Below are positions 1 to 12,600 of a stretch of 64,000 nt of DNA, piece after piece; within the stretch, counting starts at the first letter, position 1, and each line of letters begins with the position of its first letter. The notes beneath the pieces are model-generated. The model had not been told where the DNA came from. It ran no database searches and saw only the letters and a list, made by a program, of their open reading frames with translations. This DNA is from Sophora flavescens. Its lineage: Eukaryota > Streptophyta > Magnoliopsida > Fabales > Fabaceae. Made by a program: the position numbers and the translations under genes. Location: the NCBI GenBank assembly GCA_030762895.1, contig CM061066.1:118886715-118950714 (forward strand). Reading direction: 5' to 3'.

Positions 1-53
1 ATGAAACTTTCTCACCTGTCGTCAAGCCAGTCACTATCCGGATCATTCTCACC

Positions 54-1268
54 ATGGCCTTAACGTCCAAGTGGGTTATTCAGCAGATAGATGTTAACAA
101 CGCCTTCCTAAATGGCTTGTTGACTGAGGAAGTGTATATGACACAACCTCTTGGCTTTGAATCCGAGGACAAATCTCTGGTGTGCAGGCTTCACAAAGCC
201 TTCTATGGGCTTAAACAGGCCCCAAGGGCATGGTATGAGAGGCTCACTGACACCCTGCTGCACTTCAGCTTTATGATTAGCAAATGTGACCCATCTCTCT
301 TTGTCTACAACAAAGGAGCAATCTGTCTGTATGTGTTGGTATATGTGGAAGATATCATCCTTACTGGGTCCTCACCTTCTCTTATTACTGAGTTAATCAA
401 GAAGCTGAATGCCACTTTTGCTCTCAAAGAGTTGGGCAACCTGGACTATTTCCTAGGAGTAGAGGTGAAGCATCTTCCTAATGGCAGCCTTCTTCTCACC
501 CAATCCAAGTATATCAGGGACCTTCTGTCCAAAGCAAACATGCTGGAATCAAAAGGAATTTCCTCACCCATGATCAGCAATGGCAAGATGAGTAAATTTG
601 GGACTGACTCTATGGCCGATCCTACCCTTTACAGGTCCATTGTGGGGGCACTACAGTATGCAACTCTCACCAGACCAGAGATTGCCTTTAGTGTCGGTCT
701 GTCAGTTCATGTCACACCCTTTGGAATCACACTGGCAGGCAGTAAAGAGGATATTGAGATATCTGAAGGGCTCTCTAAACTATGGGCTTCTTCTAAAACC
801 TGCAGTCCAAGCTACACCCTTCTCTATCACGACCTCTTTGTGATCTTTGATTGGGCCAGTGACCCGGATGATAGGAGGTCTACTTCTGGTTCATGCATCT
901 ACCTAGGTCCCAATCTAATTTCTTGGTGCTCCCGCAAGCAACAACTGGTTGCTAGGTCAAGTACTAAGGCAGAATACCGCAGCATGGCCAACACCACAGC
1001 TGAGATCTTGTGGATCATGTCCTTACTCACTGAATTGAAAGTCCCTTTTCTCATTCCCTTTTCTAACCCTGTATTGCATGCCAGGACCAAGCACATTGAA
1101 TTAGACATCCACTTTGTGCGTGAAAAGGTGTTATCTAAAGCTCTGTCAGTCATTCATGTGCCGGCATCAGATCAGTTGGCTGACTCTTTTACTAAGCCAC
1201 TTCCTTCCTCCAGATTCACTGACATCAGAACCAATCTCAATGTTGTTGCTACTCCTCAACCATCTTGA
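54..1268 (+). pseudogene. Copia pol remnant (reverse transcriptase and RNase H)
   Basis: The 404-codon open stretch looks intact but contains out-of-frame sequence between about 690 and 845, where the true RT/RNase H connection lies in the +1-shifted frame (598-843). The catalytic YVDD is changed to YVED. The frame ends just before the polypurine tract, the normal place for the end of Copia pol. Confidence 0.85.
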
Positions 1269-1282
1269 GATTGCAGGGGGGA

Positions 1283-1471
1283 TGCTAGAGTATAGAATAT
1301 ATACGAGCTAACTAACTAAGCTTAGGCTAATTGTAACTCAACCGACCGCGAGTCGGCGTGATCGGTTGAGAGTTAGTTCAGAGCGATTAAGCTCACAATT
1401 GTATTAGGCTACGACTATATATGTACTGTGTACACTCATTTTAGAATGAAAAATCCCAATTTTGTTATTCA
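1283..1471 (+). repeat. 3' LTR of the plus-strand Copia
   Basis: Begins TGCTAGAG directly after the purine run GCAGGGGGGA and ends TTATTCA, for 189 bp. The sequence beyond 1471 is the interior of the neighbouring minus-strand Copia, so this is an insertion boundary. Confidence 0.75.
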
Positions 1472-4400
1472 TGTAGGGAGAATGGTGTAGATGGGGAGGC
1501 TGGATTCAGTAGTAAGCCAAAGTCCAGAGAGCCTGTGAGGTACCTTAGAATTCTTTTCTTTGCTGCCGGTGAGAATCAAGGGATTTGCCATTAATCGGCA
1601 CACTTTGTTGACACTGAAGGCTATATCTGGTCGAGTCAAAGTTGCATACTGCAGAGCTCCCACTACTGATCTGTATAGGTGAGGATCTGAGAGTGTGTCA
1701 GTGCCAAACCTAGACAACTTGCAGTTGCTGACCACAGGTGAGGAGATCCCTTTGGCTTCCAACATATTTGCCTTTTCTAATAAGTCCCTGATGTATTTAG
1801 ATTGTCTAAGTAAGAGGCTGCCCGAGGGAAGTCTTTTGACTTCAATACCCAAAAAGTAGTCTAAGGAACCTAGCTCTTTCAGAGCAAACTGAACATTAAG
1901 CTTCTTGATCAGCTCATTAATATGAGTGGGAGAGGAACCAGTTAGGATAATGTCATCAACATAGACAAGGACATAGATCACAACATTCTTTTGAGAGTAG
2001 ACAAATAGTGAAGGGTCACACTTGCTAGTGGTGAACCCGTACTGCACAAGGGCTGTAGCTAATCTCTCATACCAGGCCCTTGGGGCCTGTTTCAGTCCAT
2101 ACAAGGCCTTGTTGAGCTTACAAACTAAGGTTCTGTCCTCTGCTTCAAAACCCGGAGGCTGTAGCATATAAACTTCTTCATTTAGATGCCCATTTAAGAA
2201 GGCATTATTCACATCTATCTGCTGGATTTGCCACTGATGAGTTTGGGCCAAGGTTAGAAAGATTCGGATTGCAACTGTTTTCACCACAGGGGAAAAGGTC
2301 TCATGGAAATCGAATCCATGTTGTTGATGGTAACCTTTGGCAACCTACCTAGCTTTATACTTATTAATGCTTCCATCAGGGTTCTCTTTAACCCTGAAAA
2401 CCCATTTACATCCGATAGCCTTCCTATTGGGGGGGAGAGTGACCAGGGTCCATGTATTATTTTTGAGAAGGGCAGTATGCTCATCATTCATGGCTTGAAG
2501 CCACTGTGGGCTAGCCAGAGCTGTTTTAATAGAAGAAGGCTCTAGATGAGCTAAATAGAGACTAGGTGGGAGATGACCAGTCTTGGATCTGGTCATCATT
2601 GGATGGGAATTTCTGGGAGAAGCAGGAGGTGAGGAACTGGAGGATGTGGACACATGTATGTTCTGGAATAGGACTGGTGGGAGGTGCAGGGACAGAAGTG
2701 GAGGGAGGAGGTTGTGAATGATGACTCACAGAGTTGACAGAGTTAATGGGGGAATGTGCATGGGTGGAAGAGGTGGAAGAATTGGTGGTAGAGTGTGCAG
2801 AAGAGGGAGAAAAGGACTGAACAGGTGAGGCAACTGATGCAGTGTTAGGGGAATGAGATGGTTGTGCAGTGGGTGATGGAGTTGGAGTACGGGGTGGGTA
2901 TTGGTTTAAAGGTGTGGGGGAGAGAATAGGATAACGAGGAATGGGAATGGAGGCTGGGTAGGAAGTGTCAAGAACACAGTTAGAGGAGATTGGAGGAAAC
3001 AAACAGGGATAAGGAAACTTGGTTTCATTAAAGAGAACATCTTTAGAAATATAGATTCTGCTACTTGAAGGGAGGCATTTGTGACATTTATGTTGGGGGG
3101 AGAGTCCAAGATAGATGCATTCAGTAGATCTGAAATCTAGCTTGTGTTTGTTGTATGGTCTAAGAAAAGGGAAACAAGCACATCCAAAAATCCTAAGTGT
3201 AGAGTAGTCAGGCTGAGAGCCATGTAAGGCATGAAAGGGTGATGAGAAGTCTTTTAGAGCAGTTGTGGGTAGTCTATATATGAGATAAACAGCTTGGGTA
3301 AAGCTGTGATCCCAGTATTTTAAGGGAAGAGAGGCATGAGACAAACGACTTAAGCCCATTTCAACAATTTGTCTGTGCTTTCTTTCAACTGTCCCATTTT
3401 GATGGGATGTATGAGGGCAGGTTAGCCTGTATGTGATCCCAAGTTCACTGAGATATTTGGTAAAAGGTCTGAGTTCTCCTCCCCAGTCAGATTGAACTGA
3501 CTTGATGTGAGCAGAAAACTGAGTTGTGATGAGAGAGGAGAAAAGTTTAAACGCAGTTATAGCATCGGATTTTTGTTTTAGGAAATATATCCAAGTGAAT
3601 CTAGTTTTGGCATCAACAAATGTGATGTAATAGGTGTATCCACCTGATGAGGTAAGGGGTGCAGGACCCCATAGGTTTGTGTGGATTAATTCAAAGTCTG
3701 TGTGATGAATGTTATTAGAAGGAGGTGCATATAGTCTATGAGCTTTGCCTAAACAACAAGCATTGCAAAAATCAAGATCACTTTTATTAGACATAGGCAC
3801 ATTACAGAGTTGTAAAACAGATTTTACAGCATTATGATGGGCATGCCCTAACCTACAATGCCAAGTATTGAAAGAATTGGAATTGGACACAACATTTGCA
3901 TTTACAGAAGTATAGCAACTAGGAGATTTAAAGGAAGAACTTGACAGTGATCTTGAAGAAGAGATGTCCTTAAGAATGTTGAGATTCTTGAAGGAGTAGA
4001 GACCATCCCTCCCTAGAGAGCCTTCAAGCAAGACTTGGTTAGAGTCCTGTGATTTCACACAACAAGAGTAGAGGTGAAATTCAAAATAGACATTGTTGTC
4101 AAGAGCAAATTTAGAAACAGAAACTAAGTTCTTTGTGATAATGGGTACAAGTAATAGGTTGTGTAGTGAGAAAGTGATGTGAGGATTATTGGAAGAGTCA
4201 AGTTTAGAGGAACCTATAGAGTTAATGTTTAGACCTTGCCCATTTCCCATGAGCACCTGGTCATGTCCCCCAAAAGGTGTGCTCTGGCTCAGATTTTGAC
4301 CATCTGCTGTAAGGTGATGGGATGCACCAGAATCAGGGTACCAAGTGTGTGCTTCAAGCTGTTGCACATTGTGAAAATCAGTTGTGGTTGGTGCATACTG

Positions 4401-4599
4401 AGGAGCTTGAGATGCCATGTATGCTCGTGGTTGATGTTGATAGTTAGGATTGGGTGGCATAGATGGTCTTGGCAGCAGTCCCTGAGTTGAAGGAGCCTGA
4501 TTCACTGAATAATGACTTTGAGGAGCATACTGATTCTGATTGGGCTGAGCTGGTTGAGGAGGCATTGGTGGAGGCACAAAGGTTTCATCAAACCTATAC
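1472..4599 (-). pseudogene. Copia pol remnant (protease, integrase, partial RT)
   Basis: Protease motif WYPDSGASHH, pre-integrase motif WHCRLGHAHHNAV, then integrase with QSDWGGE and NGTVERKHR. The first integrase catalytic Asp is replaced, because HTNLWGP stands where HTDLWGP is usual. A frameshift near 2640 and a TAG at 2344-2342 (KYKAR*VAKG) interrupt the way to RT. The RT box YVDDI is intact. The frame is lost after RPDIAFSVNKVCRLMANPL, and the element ends at 1472. Confidence 0.87.
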
Positions 4600-5481
4600 C
4601 AGCAATTGAATGAATCATGGCCATACTTGTTACACAATTGACAAGTAGGCCTATTGCCTCCACGGCCACGGTTGCGGCCTCCTCTGCCTCGATACGAATC
4701 TTGAAAATTCCCACGCTGAGTGTCAGATTGAGCATTGCTCGAATTAGGGTTTCCATTGGACAGATTTGGGGCTTGAGCAACATTGACGATGAATCGATGC
4801 AGAAGTGGTCAATTCTTGACGAAACTTTTCGAATTGAGCATCCTGCATCAGAAGCAAAGCTTCAATATCATCTATCGAGGGCGAATCACTGCGTCCATAT
4901 ATCATCATGACGAAAGAGTTGAACTCTTCGGGAAGACCTTCCAAGACTATGTCAATGTGGTCTTGCTCCGTGATGGAATCTCCCATGGCTTGAAGCGAAT
5001 CAACGATCGCTCGAATTCTCAGAAGATACTCCGAAATTGATCTTGAACCTTTCTTTGTATTCTTTAGCTCCGATCGAAGCTGGCGCACCTTGGCTCGGAG
5101 ATGCGAATAGAAGAATTTGTGAATTTTGTCCCATACTTGCCTTGACTGTTTGTAACCTAGAAATCGAGGAAGGATCGAAGGCGAAAGAGAACCGAGAAGC
5201 CATGTGAACAACATTTGATCTTGTACGATCCATAATTGGTAAGCTTCCGACTCGATTCCTGCCAAACGATTAGCTTCGGAGGTGAATTGAGGAGGAATTG
5301 TAGGATTATTGACAAATCGGTGCAACTTGTGAGCAATGATTACAGCTTCAACTTGCTATTTCCAGAGAAGAAAATTTTGGTCATCGAGCTTGACCGAGAG
5401 AGAGGGATTGAAGTTCGTCACCGCTGTAGACGCCGCCGCCGGAGAGGAAGTGGTTTCGGTGAAGGGATTAACGTCGGCCAT
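4600..5481 (-). pseudogene. Copia gag remnant
   Basis: Starts at ATG 5481 (MADVNPFTE) and covers the UBN2-type gag domain (WDKIHKFFYSHLRAKVRQL, SISEYLLRIRAIVDSLQAMG) and a Gly/Arg-rich stretch ending in the zinc knuckle CQLCNKYGHDSFNC (CX2CX4HX4C). It is broken by a TAG at 5358-5356, just after the NFLLWK motif, and by a frameshift near 4780. Confidence 0.85.
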
Positions 5482-5516
5482 TGAAGATGAGGCCCAGGGT
5501 TAAGCTCTAGATACCA

Positions 5517-5544
5517 TAAACGCATAGAAGATATATAGGGAAAG

Positions 5545-5576
<32 letters not shown>

Positions 5577-5756
5577 AAACTGAATCTGTTATTTTTTGTT
5601 ATTGATTTCAGTGAAGTACAGGAGGCTATTTATAGCCTTGGGTTACTGAGTTCAACTGACCTAACTGCTTAACTGCTCGTAACCGAATTGGTATTCGGTT
5701 ATTGTCCAACTAGGCTTACAAGCTACTGTATTATACATATCTAGTATACTCTATTA
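5517..5756 (-). repeat. 5' LTR of the minus-strand Copia
   Basis: About 240 bp bounded inside by the primer-binding site. It has a TATA-like GGCTATAAATAGCC (minus sense, near 5620) and a (GA)n run at 5548-5571. The outer end is set by similarity to Copia LTR starts (GAGTATACTAG) and may be off by a few bases. Confidence 0.65.
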
Positions 5757-5901
5757 AAGTCTCATGAAAATAGGAAATTTTAGAAAGAAACCCAACCCTA
5801 ACAGCTAATTTCCATGTCAAACAAGTCAAAAAAAAAAAAATGACAAATCTTAAAGGCAACATAATAACTACACATATGGGCGAAAGGCATGGGAGAGAGA
5901 C

Positions 5902-6018
5902 CGCTGACAGTAGCCATCCATGCAAAGTTTGCCAGCAGAGTATAGCCTTCCAAGTCGTTCTTTCGGATAAAGTGCAAATTGCCGCCAGTTGTTGCAAAAT
6001 TGTTGCACACTTGTGAAC
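5902..6018 (-). CDS. Importin gene exon 23 (last exon inside the window)
   Basis: 39 codons in phase 0, from VHKCATILQQLAAICTLSER to TLHGWLLSA. The acceptor is ATGATAG. The donor GCG|GTCTCT is inferred because the frame beyond it (SLPCLSPICVV) leaves the family pattern. The Copia element at 1472-5756 begins about 145 bp downstream, inside what should be the next intron. Confidence 0.85.
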
Positions 6019-6615
6019 CTATCATGTAAAGATAATACTTTTAGCTGTGTTTCAATCAAAATAAAAGCCTCCATGTATTAGGCTTAAAGACCAATTAATA
6101 ATGAGGTAATACAAATAAACTTGGGAGATGACAGTGAAGAAAGGAATGTGTCAGATATATAATAAAAGCCATTCATGTCTCTTCATCTAACATCTTCAAC
6201 TTTTGAGATTGTTCATAACATGGTATCAGAGCCTCTACGACCAAATAATCTAGAGTTTGAACCTTGCCACCCCCATTCTTCTAAATAAAAAAGTTGAACT
6301 TCAACACATTGTAAAAAATGGCATGTGCATTTTCCATGCTTGAAGCCCAAAGGGCTCTTGCGTGAGGGGACATGTTACAATTACATACATAATAAAAGCC
6401 ATTCATGTGTCACCTTATACTTATAGCTTAAACTTTTGGGAGAGGTGGTTCATGATAGAATGTAAGAAGTAACCCTTCAGATACTTTTGGGCTACGACCA
6501 TATCAAGACACCAACATAGTTAGGGAAAAGGCAGTTATCGTTTTCATCTTTCAAGTGAAGGATGAATCTTCATATTGGCAAATGACTAAATCCATAAACA
6601 GGGTGGAACCAAAAG

Positions 6616-6670
<55 letters not shown>

Positions 6671-9600
6671 ACATATTATAATATGTTTACCTATGTTGTT
6701 ATGATAACGATACAAATAGGTATGTGTTAATATATAATTATATTTTTACTAATGTGTGAGTATGAATATACGATTTTGTATGTGATTCTACATGTTAATA
6801 TATAATATGCGATTTTATTAACAATATGCGGTCTTATGAATAAATAAGTGATTTTGAATGATAGTACGAGATATTGTAGGATTTAGTACTTAAATCGAGA
6901 TAGTGTAACTCTTAGACTTTAGTTCCTAAATCAATCAGATTTAATAGAAGTCCTTATTAAGATAAGAGGAACCTTTCCTTAGTTATCTCTTAAGATCTTA
7001 TCCTAATCTTCTAAGGATCCTATCTAGAAATAATCACCATATCTATCTCTAAACTTCTACCGCACTTTTGACCATGATAGAGTCCGATTTAGGATTTGGT
7101 CATGAAACAAGTTTGTAGATCTTTCTCTAAGATTTCTAACGCCACCAAGAACGTCTCAATCAGACACTCGTAGTTCAAAATATGTGCGAAATACCGATGT
7201 GTATGCATTTTGGACTGAAATAGAAGTCCCTTATGCCCTAACTCGTTTTTAAACCTCCAAGACACAACCTAAACCCTAAATCATTACTTGTTAACCTTAA
7301 AAATCTACCTCCCTTCATCTCTTAGCTTTTCCGTTGGTTTCTCTCAAGAATTCTTTAAGGAAATTTCTCTCGTTCATTGTTCTTCGTCGTTTTTGGCGAA
7401 AAGAACATCCGCTACTATCTGCGCATCTTTTAGAAACGATTTTATTTGTTTCGAACTTTGGGCTGCAAACAAGGTAAAAATTCGTGTGCCTTTGTTCTCC
7501 TTGTTTTCCTCTAGTTTCTTGATTTAGAAGCTTAATCCATGTGTTTTCGTTGTCGTTTTTTAGGTAGTAATCAAACATCCGTGAGACGAGACCCAAGTGG
7601 ACCTTTCTTCTCTTCATTTTTGAATTACAATATTTGAACCAGGTAAGGGGAGAAGGAATTAGTATGAACATATAGGTTTTGGGGTAACATAAGATGAGAG
7701 TTAACCCATGACCCTTTTGTGTGCTATATGCTTTAATTGATGTTTGGCTATTTAATTGTATTGTTGATATGAGAATGTGTATGTTTGTCTACATGATTGA
7801 TATGATTTTTGTATGACGTATGTGGAATACTATTGATGATGATTGCATGTCATGATTAGATGCGTTAGTGTTTCAATGTCTTGATACGATGAAATGTGAT
7901 GATGAGCTGTTATAATGAGTTGCTATAAAGAGCTGTTATGGTGATTAAAATATGGTAATTAAAGATATAGGGATGTTAGTGCATGTTAGTGCTGAACTTA
8001 AGACTGAAAATCAGTTGTGAATATTCATAAGACATGAAGATAGCAAAGAAGGGTGAGGTTAATGCCCAATGGAATAGTAAAGGACATTTAGGGATGATCT
8101 CGAGTGTTTTAGGAGAACTTGTGAGGTTCCACTAGAACAAATAGATGAGACGAAGAATGAGAGATAAAAACAAGAGTGATAGTCCAGATGAACGAGTTAA
8201 TGCTATAAACCTTAATAAAGGAAATTAATGATAAAGATGTTGATAATGGTTAAGATGATAACGATGATGTTATCGCATGTTGATGTTGTTAAACTTTGAT
8301 GCTTATTTTGGTCAAAGTTGACTTTGATGCTTATTGGTCAAAGTTGTTAAACCATGATTAATGGTGTTGATGGAGGTGGTTGATAATGATTAATTGTGTG
8401 TTAGCATACATGCATGAAGTTGTTAGTTGGGGGAAATTACGATGACAGGGGACTTCACCCGAGAGTATGGCGAACTGGCTGTCCGCCGTGACCCATCCGA
8501 GTTAGGTGTGTTGTGGCTCTCCGTGGTGATGTATCCGAGAGTAAGGTGCATCGGTTATCCAAAGGGTTCACCCATGGTTTGGTGGATTGCCGGCATTGGT
8601 GCTTGTTGGTCAATGTGGATATGCAACTCCAAAGTCGTCTTCCTGAGTTAGTTTGGATTCACATTGCACATGGAGTAGTGAAGTAACACTGCATCGCGTA
8701 GCATTCTTTAATTAAATATGATGTAACTGAATTTGATATGTTAAATACTACCATGCTGTAATTTGATATGTTGTGTTCATCTTACTCCCTATTCCATTAC
8801 TGTTTATGTTTATACGTACGGTTTCTTACTCCCTATTGTTGTTGTTCCTTTGCATATACCTTGGTTTATGCAGAGGATGGTGAGCAGCCTGTTGACGAGT
8901 GATCTCGAGGAGATCGCTTGCTCGTAGTTTAGGATTTTACGTTAAGTTGTTTCCGATGTATTATCGGTAATGGTTACCAGCTCTGATATGTGACATCGGG
9001 ATTTGGGTTTTTGTTTATTTATGTTTTTCCGCAATTGTACGTTATCTTTTATTTACATTTTTTGGTTTAATTCGAGTTTTATAATGTGATGCTCTCAACT
9101 ATGTTTTGTGAAAAAGTTTTCAAGAATCCATGTTTCTATTCCGCAAAAACATAATCGTTTCTATCTACTATGTAGATAATACACGTTTCAGGGTAGAAGG
9201 TGTCACACATGCAACCACCATACATCATCTGCCACTAGCACCATCGGTCATGAGAATAGACGATGAGATAGGGTTTGTACGATCCATCGAAGCTCTCCCG
9301 AAAACGACGCCACATCGAAGAGAGAGAGAGCAAAGGAGAGTGTGAACTGGGGTTTCCTGGAACCGAACCAGTTAAATCCAAACAGATCTAAACAAATTGC
9401 GAACTGGTTCAAATCCAAACAGAGCCCCAACGGAGGAGGTCTCTGAGTGTGCCTCTGAGTGCGAGGCCTTGAAGAACGAAGCGAACCACTCTGGCTCGTT
9501 TAGGAAGTAGAGGAGCGAAACAACATCGGATGGTAGCGTGACTTGGGTGGTGGAAGAGAGGGTTAAGTGGAACAAGAGGGAGAAGGTGAGAAGAAAGAGT

Positions 9601-12600
9601 TGCCTGGGGAGAAGAAAAGGTGATAAGACAGAGCAAGTGAGCAACGACACTAGGGTTAGAAGGAGACTATCTGAGTTACTGAACATAAAGCTTTTATATG
9701 AAGGTTTCTTTTGAGTGGGTGAGCACATTTTCGGTCGGATACGAGTTCCGATGGAATGAATTTTTCAAATCCGAACCTGACCAAATAAAACTGTGTTTAA
9801 CTTGTTCCTCTCACCCGCGACCTGAAAACCCGTTCATACCCGCCCGTAGCATCAGATTTGGAAACCGGTTTGATCGGTTTCGGGCGGGCCTTCGGTTGCT
9901 TCCCAATCCTACATACAGATGTGTCTAGAGCATCTAGAACACCATAGAATCTTAAGTAACTATGAGCTAGCTGACAGCTATGTTGACACATCAGCAAGCT
10001 TACAAGCTGATATGATGCTACTCTAATACCATATTTTACCACTGCTTCTACATCATCATATAAATTTACACTTATTGTCTCTTGAGAATATTAAAGCCAT
10101 TCCTTTATAACGAAAGCCGACATACTGACCCGTGACATTGCAGATACACCGAGTAAAGCATACACCACATTAGATACAAGCCCCTCACCACTGTGAGATA
10201 TGACATGAATGGCTGTGGAATTGAATGATCCTTCAATAATACAATCCAAACATTCTAACAAAGAGACAAGGCCCACGTCTAAGAAACCTGAAGAGACAAC
10301 AAAATGGGAGTCCGTCAACCTCGTTTAGTAAGTAAAAAATGAGAAATCTAACAAACTTCAAAAAATATGTATAACTGTCGCCAATATTTTACCAAACTTC
10401 CATAAACTACAGTTACTGAGAAGGCAAATACAAAGTAAATAACCTTTAACTGTCCCAGAAATTAGTAGAATGTTGAGATTTATTCCTAAATTTGGTTCAT
10501 GTACATTATTTTCATAAACTGTTGATGGTATTCTTCAATTTCCTAGATAAATATTAAAATTTGCAACTTACAAATGTGTATTGCTCTCATATATCAAACT
10601 AAATCAGTACTTCAAATTTTAATTGAAGATTGCTTTATTTATCCAACAAATATCAAAAAGCAAACAATAACAAAAAACAATATAGACTTTTCTTACACGA
10701 CAAATATGACATAGCAGCTAGAGCTGCTCCGCGATGCATGGCTGTGCAACATATAGCTGCTTTTTGGATAGAAACTTCAAGAAGAGCACCACAAGCTGAT
10801 AGGGCATCCTGTGACAAATCATCTAACCGGTAAAGAAATGCAGAGTTGATTTTTCCCACAGCTAATAAATTTGGACCACCATTCCCAAAAAAACAAATGA
10901 AAGAATGAAAAAAACCTTGTTACAGGAACGAATAAACATAGATGCAAAATTGGTGTAGGCCTCCACTAAGTCAGGTTCTTGGTCACATATGTAGGAAGAA
11001 GTTAGAGCCATTACAGAAGCTGCTTGAGTAAATCTTTCAAACGTGGTGACAAATAAAGGTCCATACTCCTCTCGGTGGCCAAATTCTTCAATGACAATGG
11101 AAGCTGAAAAATATTATCCGAATTAGGAAAGTAGTAATGGTTCATGGCAGCAACTCAGACAGGGTTCAATAACATTATAAGTTAGAACTAATTTTGTAAT
11201 TCTGAAAACTAACACAAACTCTTGATTTCATGTGTCTGTCTTCATATGACAACATAAACAAATGATTAAACAAAAGTGATGGATAAAAATTATAATTAAA
11301 TCATTGAAAGGATAAAACAGATAAAGCACATCATTAAATAGTAACTTGCATAAGAATGGAGACTACAATATATTTACAAAATACAGTATTCATATTCAAG
11401 TGAGGTGATTTGACAATGATCAATGATATAGTAATACTCTACTTTAAATTAGCCAATAGAACAACCCCCTCAAAGGCCCCACCTTGCCCTCAAAACAACA
11501 AAAGGAAAGGCTAAGCCATCTTCCATGAATTAAGAAAAAGGGCAAAAAGAAAACAATTAAAACAATGTAAAAGCATAATCTATCAGTTTAGGGTTGTAAG
11601 AAACCTAGCAGAGAGAGAAAAGGGGGAGAGAGATAGAATCTGAAACTGAATCTTGATTGTATTGAATTGTTGGTGCTGATACAATGAATGATGCTATATA
11701 TAGATTGCAGCTGTAACTGCCTCTAACTGACTCAGCAGAGAGCTGAGATCAGCTGTGCTCATATGCACAGTAACACAAGACTAAGCTACTCTAACATACC
11801 CCCTTTTAAGTCCAAGGTGGGTTTACACAGAGTTCCTATCTTCCAACACTTCTAACATCTCTAATATACCCCCTTTTAATCTAAGGTGGGTTTACAAGTG
11901 ATAGATGATCAAGAACACCTAGATTTCTTCTCAATTCTTCAAACCTTTTCTGTGAGAGTGGCTTAGTAAGAAGGTCTGCAACCTGATCATACCCGGGCAG
12001 ATGACAGACAGTTAGAGACTTACTGATGACCTTTTCTCTGACAAAGAAAATGTCAAGCTCCATGTGCTTTGTTCTGGAGTGAAGCACCGGGTTGTGAGAT
12101 AATGAAACCGTGCTCAAGTTATCACAATATACTACTGGTGTCCCTGACTTTACATGTAGCTCCTGCAACAGTGATTGGATCCAAAGTACCTCAGCTGTGG
12201 TTGCTGCCAGACCTCTGTACTCAGCCTCTGTACTGGATCTGGCCACTAGTGGCTGCTTCCGGGACCACCAAGACACAAGGTTTGGCCCAAAGTATATGCA
12301 AGAGCCCGATGTTGACCTGCGATCATCCACATCTGCTGCCCAATCAGCATCTGTAAATGCTTGAATTGAGAAGGGTTCAGCAGGATTTGCTGGTTTTAGA
12401 ACAAGGCCATGAGTGATGGTGCTCCTCAGGTACCTTAGGATTCGTTTAACAGCCTTCCAATGTTCTTCTAGAGGCTGTGAGAGATACTGACATACTTTAC
12501 TGACACTGAAACAGATCTCTAGCCAAGTTATTCTGGCATATTGCAAAGCTCCAACAATGGATCTATAAAGGGTAGGGTCACTCATGTAATTAGCTCCATA

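Larger units (their letters stand above)
1..1471 (+). mobile_element. Copia retrotransposon (Ale/Retrofit-like), 3' part: RT, RNase H and 3' LTR
   Basis: From base 3 the plus strand reads Copia reverse transcriptase (ETFSPVVKPVT, then QQIDVNNAFLNG), RNase H (DDRRSTSGSCIYLGPN, ARSSTKAEYRSM) and the tail motif RTKHIELDIHFVREKV, then a polypurine tract (1271-1282) and a 3' LTR. It is not functional. The RT box reads YVEDI where YVDDI is usual. Two frameshifts (near 690 and 845) move the stretch QFMSHPLESHWQAVKRILRY out of and back into frame. The segment before SNPVLHARTKH lacks the usual CDN motif. Gag, protease and integrase would be left of the window. The motifs fit the Ale/Retrofit lineage (family knowledge). 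Confidence 0.88.
1472..5756 (-). mobile_element. Copia retrotransposon (Ale/Retrofit-like), 5' LTR through reverse transcriptase
   Basis: On the minus strand the order is a 5' LTR (about 5756-5517), a primer-binding site TGGTATCTAGAGC (5516-5504) for initiator tRNA-Met, gag from 5481 with a zinc knuckle, protease, integrase and RT. It stops abruptly in RT at 1472, where the plus-strand element's LTR begins; RNase H and the 3' LTR are expected left of the window. It lies in the intron after exon 23 of the importin gene, in the same orientation as that gene. The LTR outer end is degenerate (TAATAGAG where TGTTAGAG is usual). Confidence 0.88.

Noticed and set aside
54..1268. An intact 404-residue reverse transcriptase ORF
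   Set aside because: The frame is open by chance across a frameshifted segment (about 690-845), has YVED in place of YVDD and lacks part of RNase H.
6221..6240. tRNA-Met gene suggested by TGGTATCAGAGC
   Set aside because: This is a retroelement primer-binding site complementary to the tRNA 3' end; no tRNA cloverleaf is encoded around it. The same holds at 17475, 19549, 27293 and 45023.
8427..8651. Open frame of 74 codons in intron 22
   Set aside because: No recognisable domain, no homologue known to me, and inside probable retroelement DNA.
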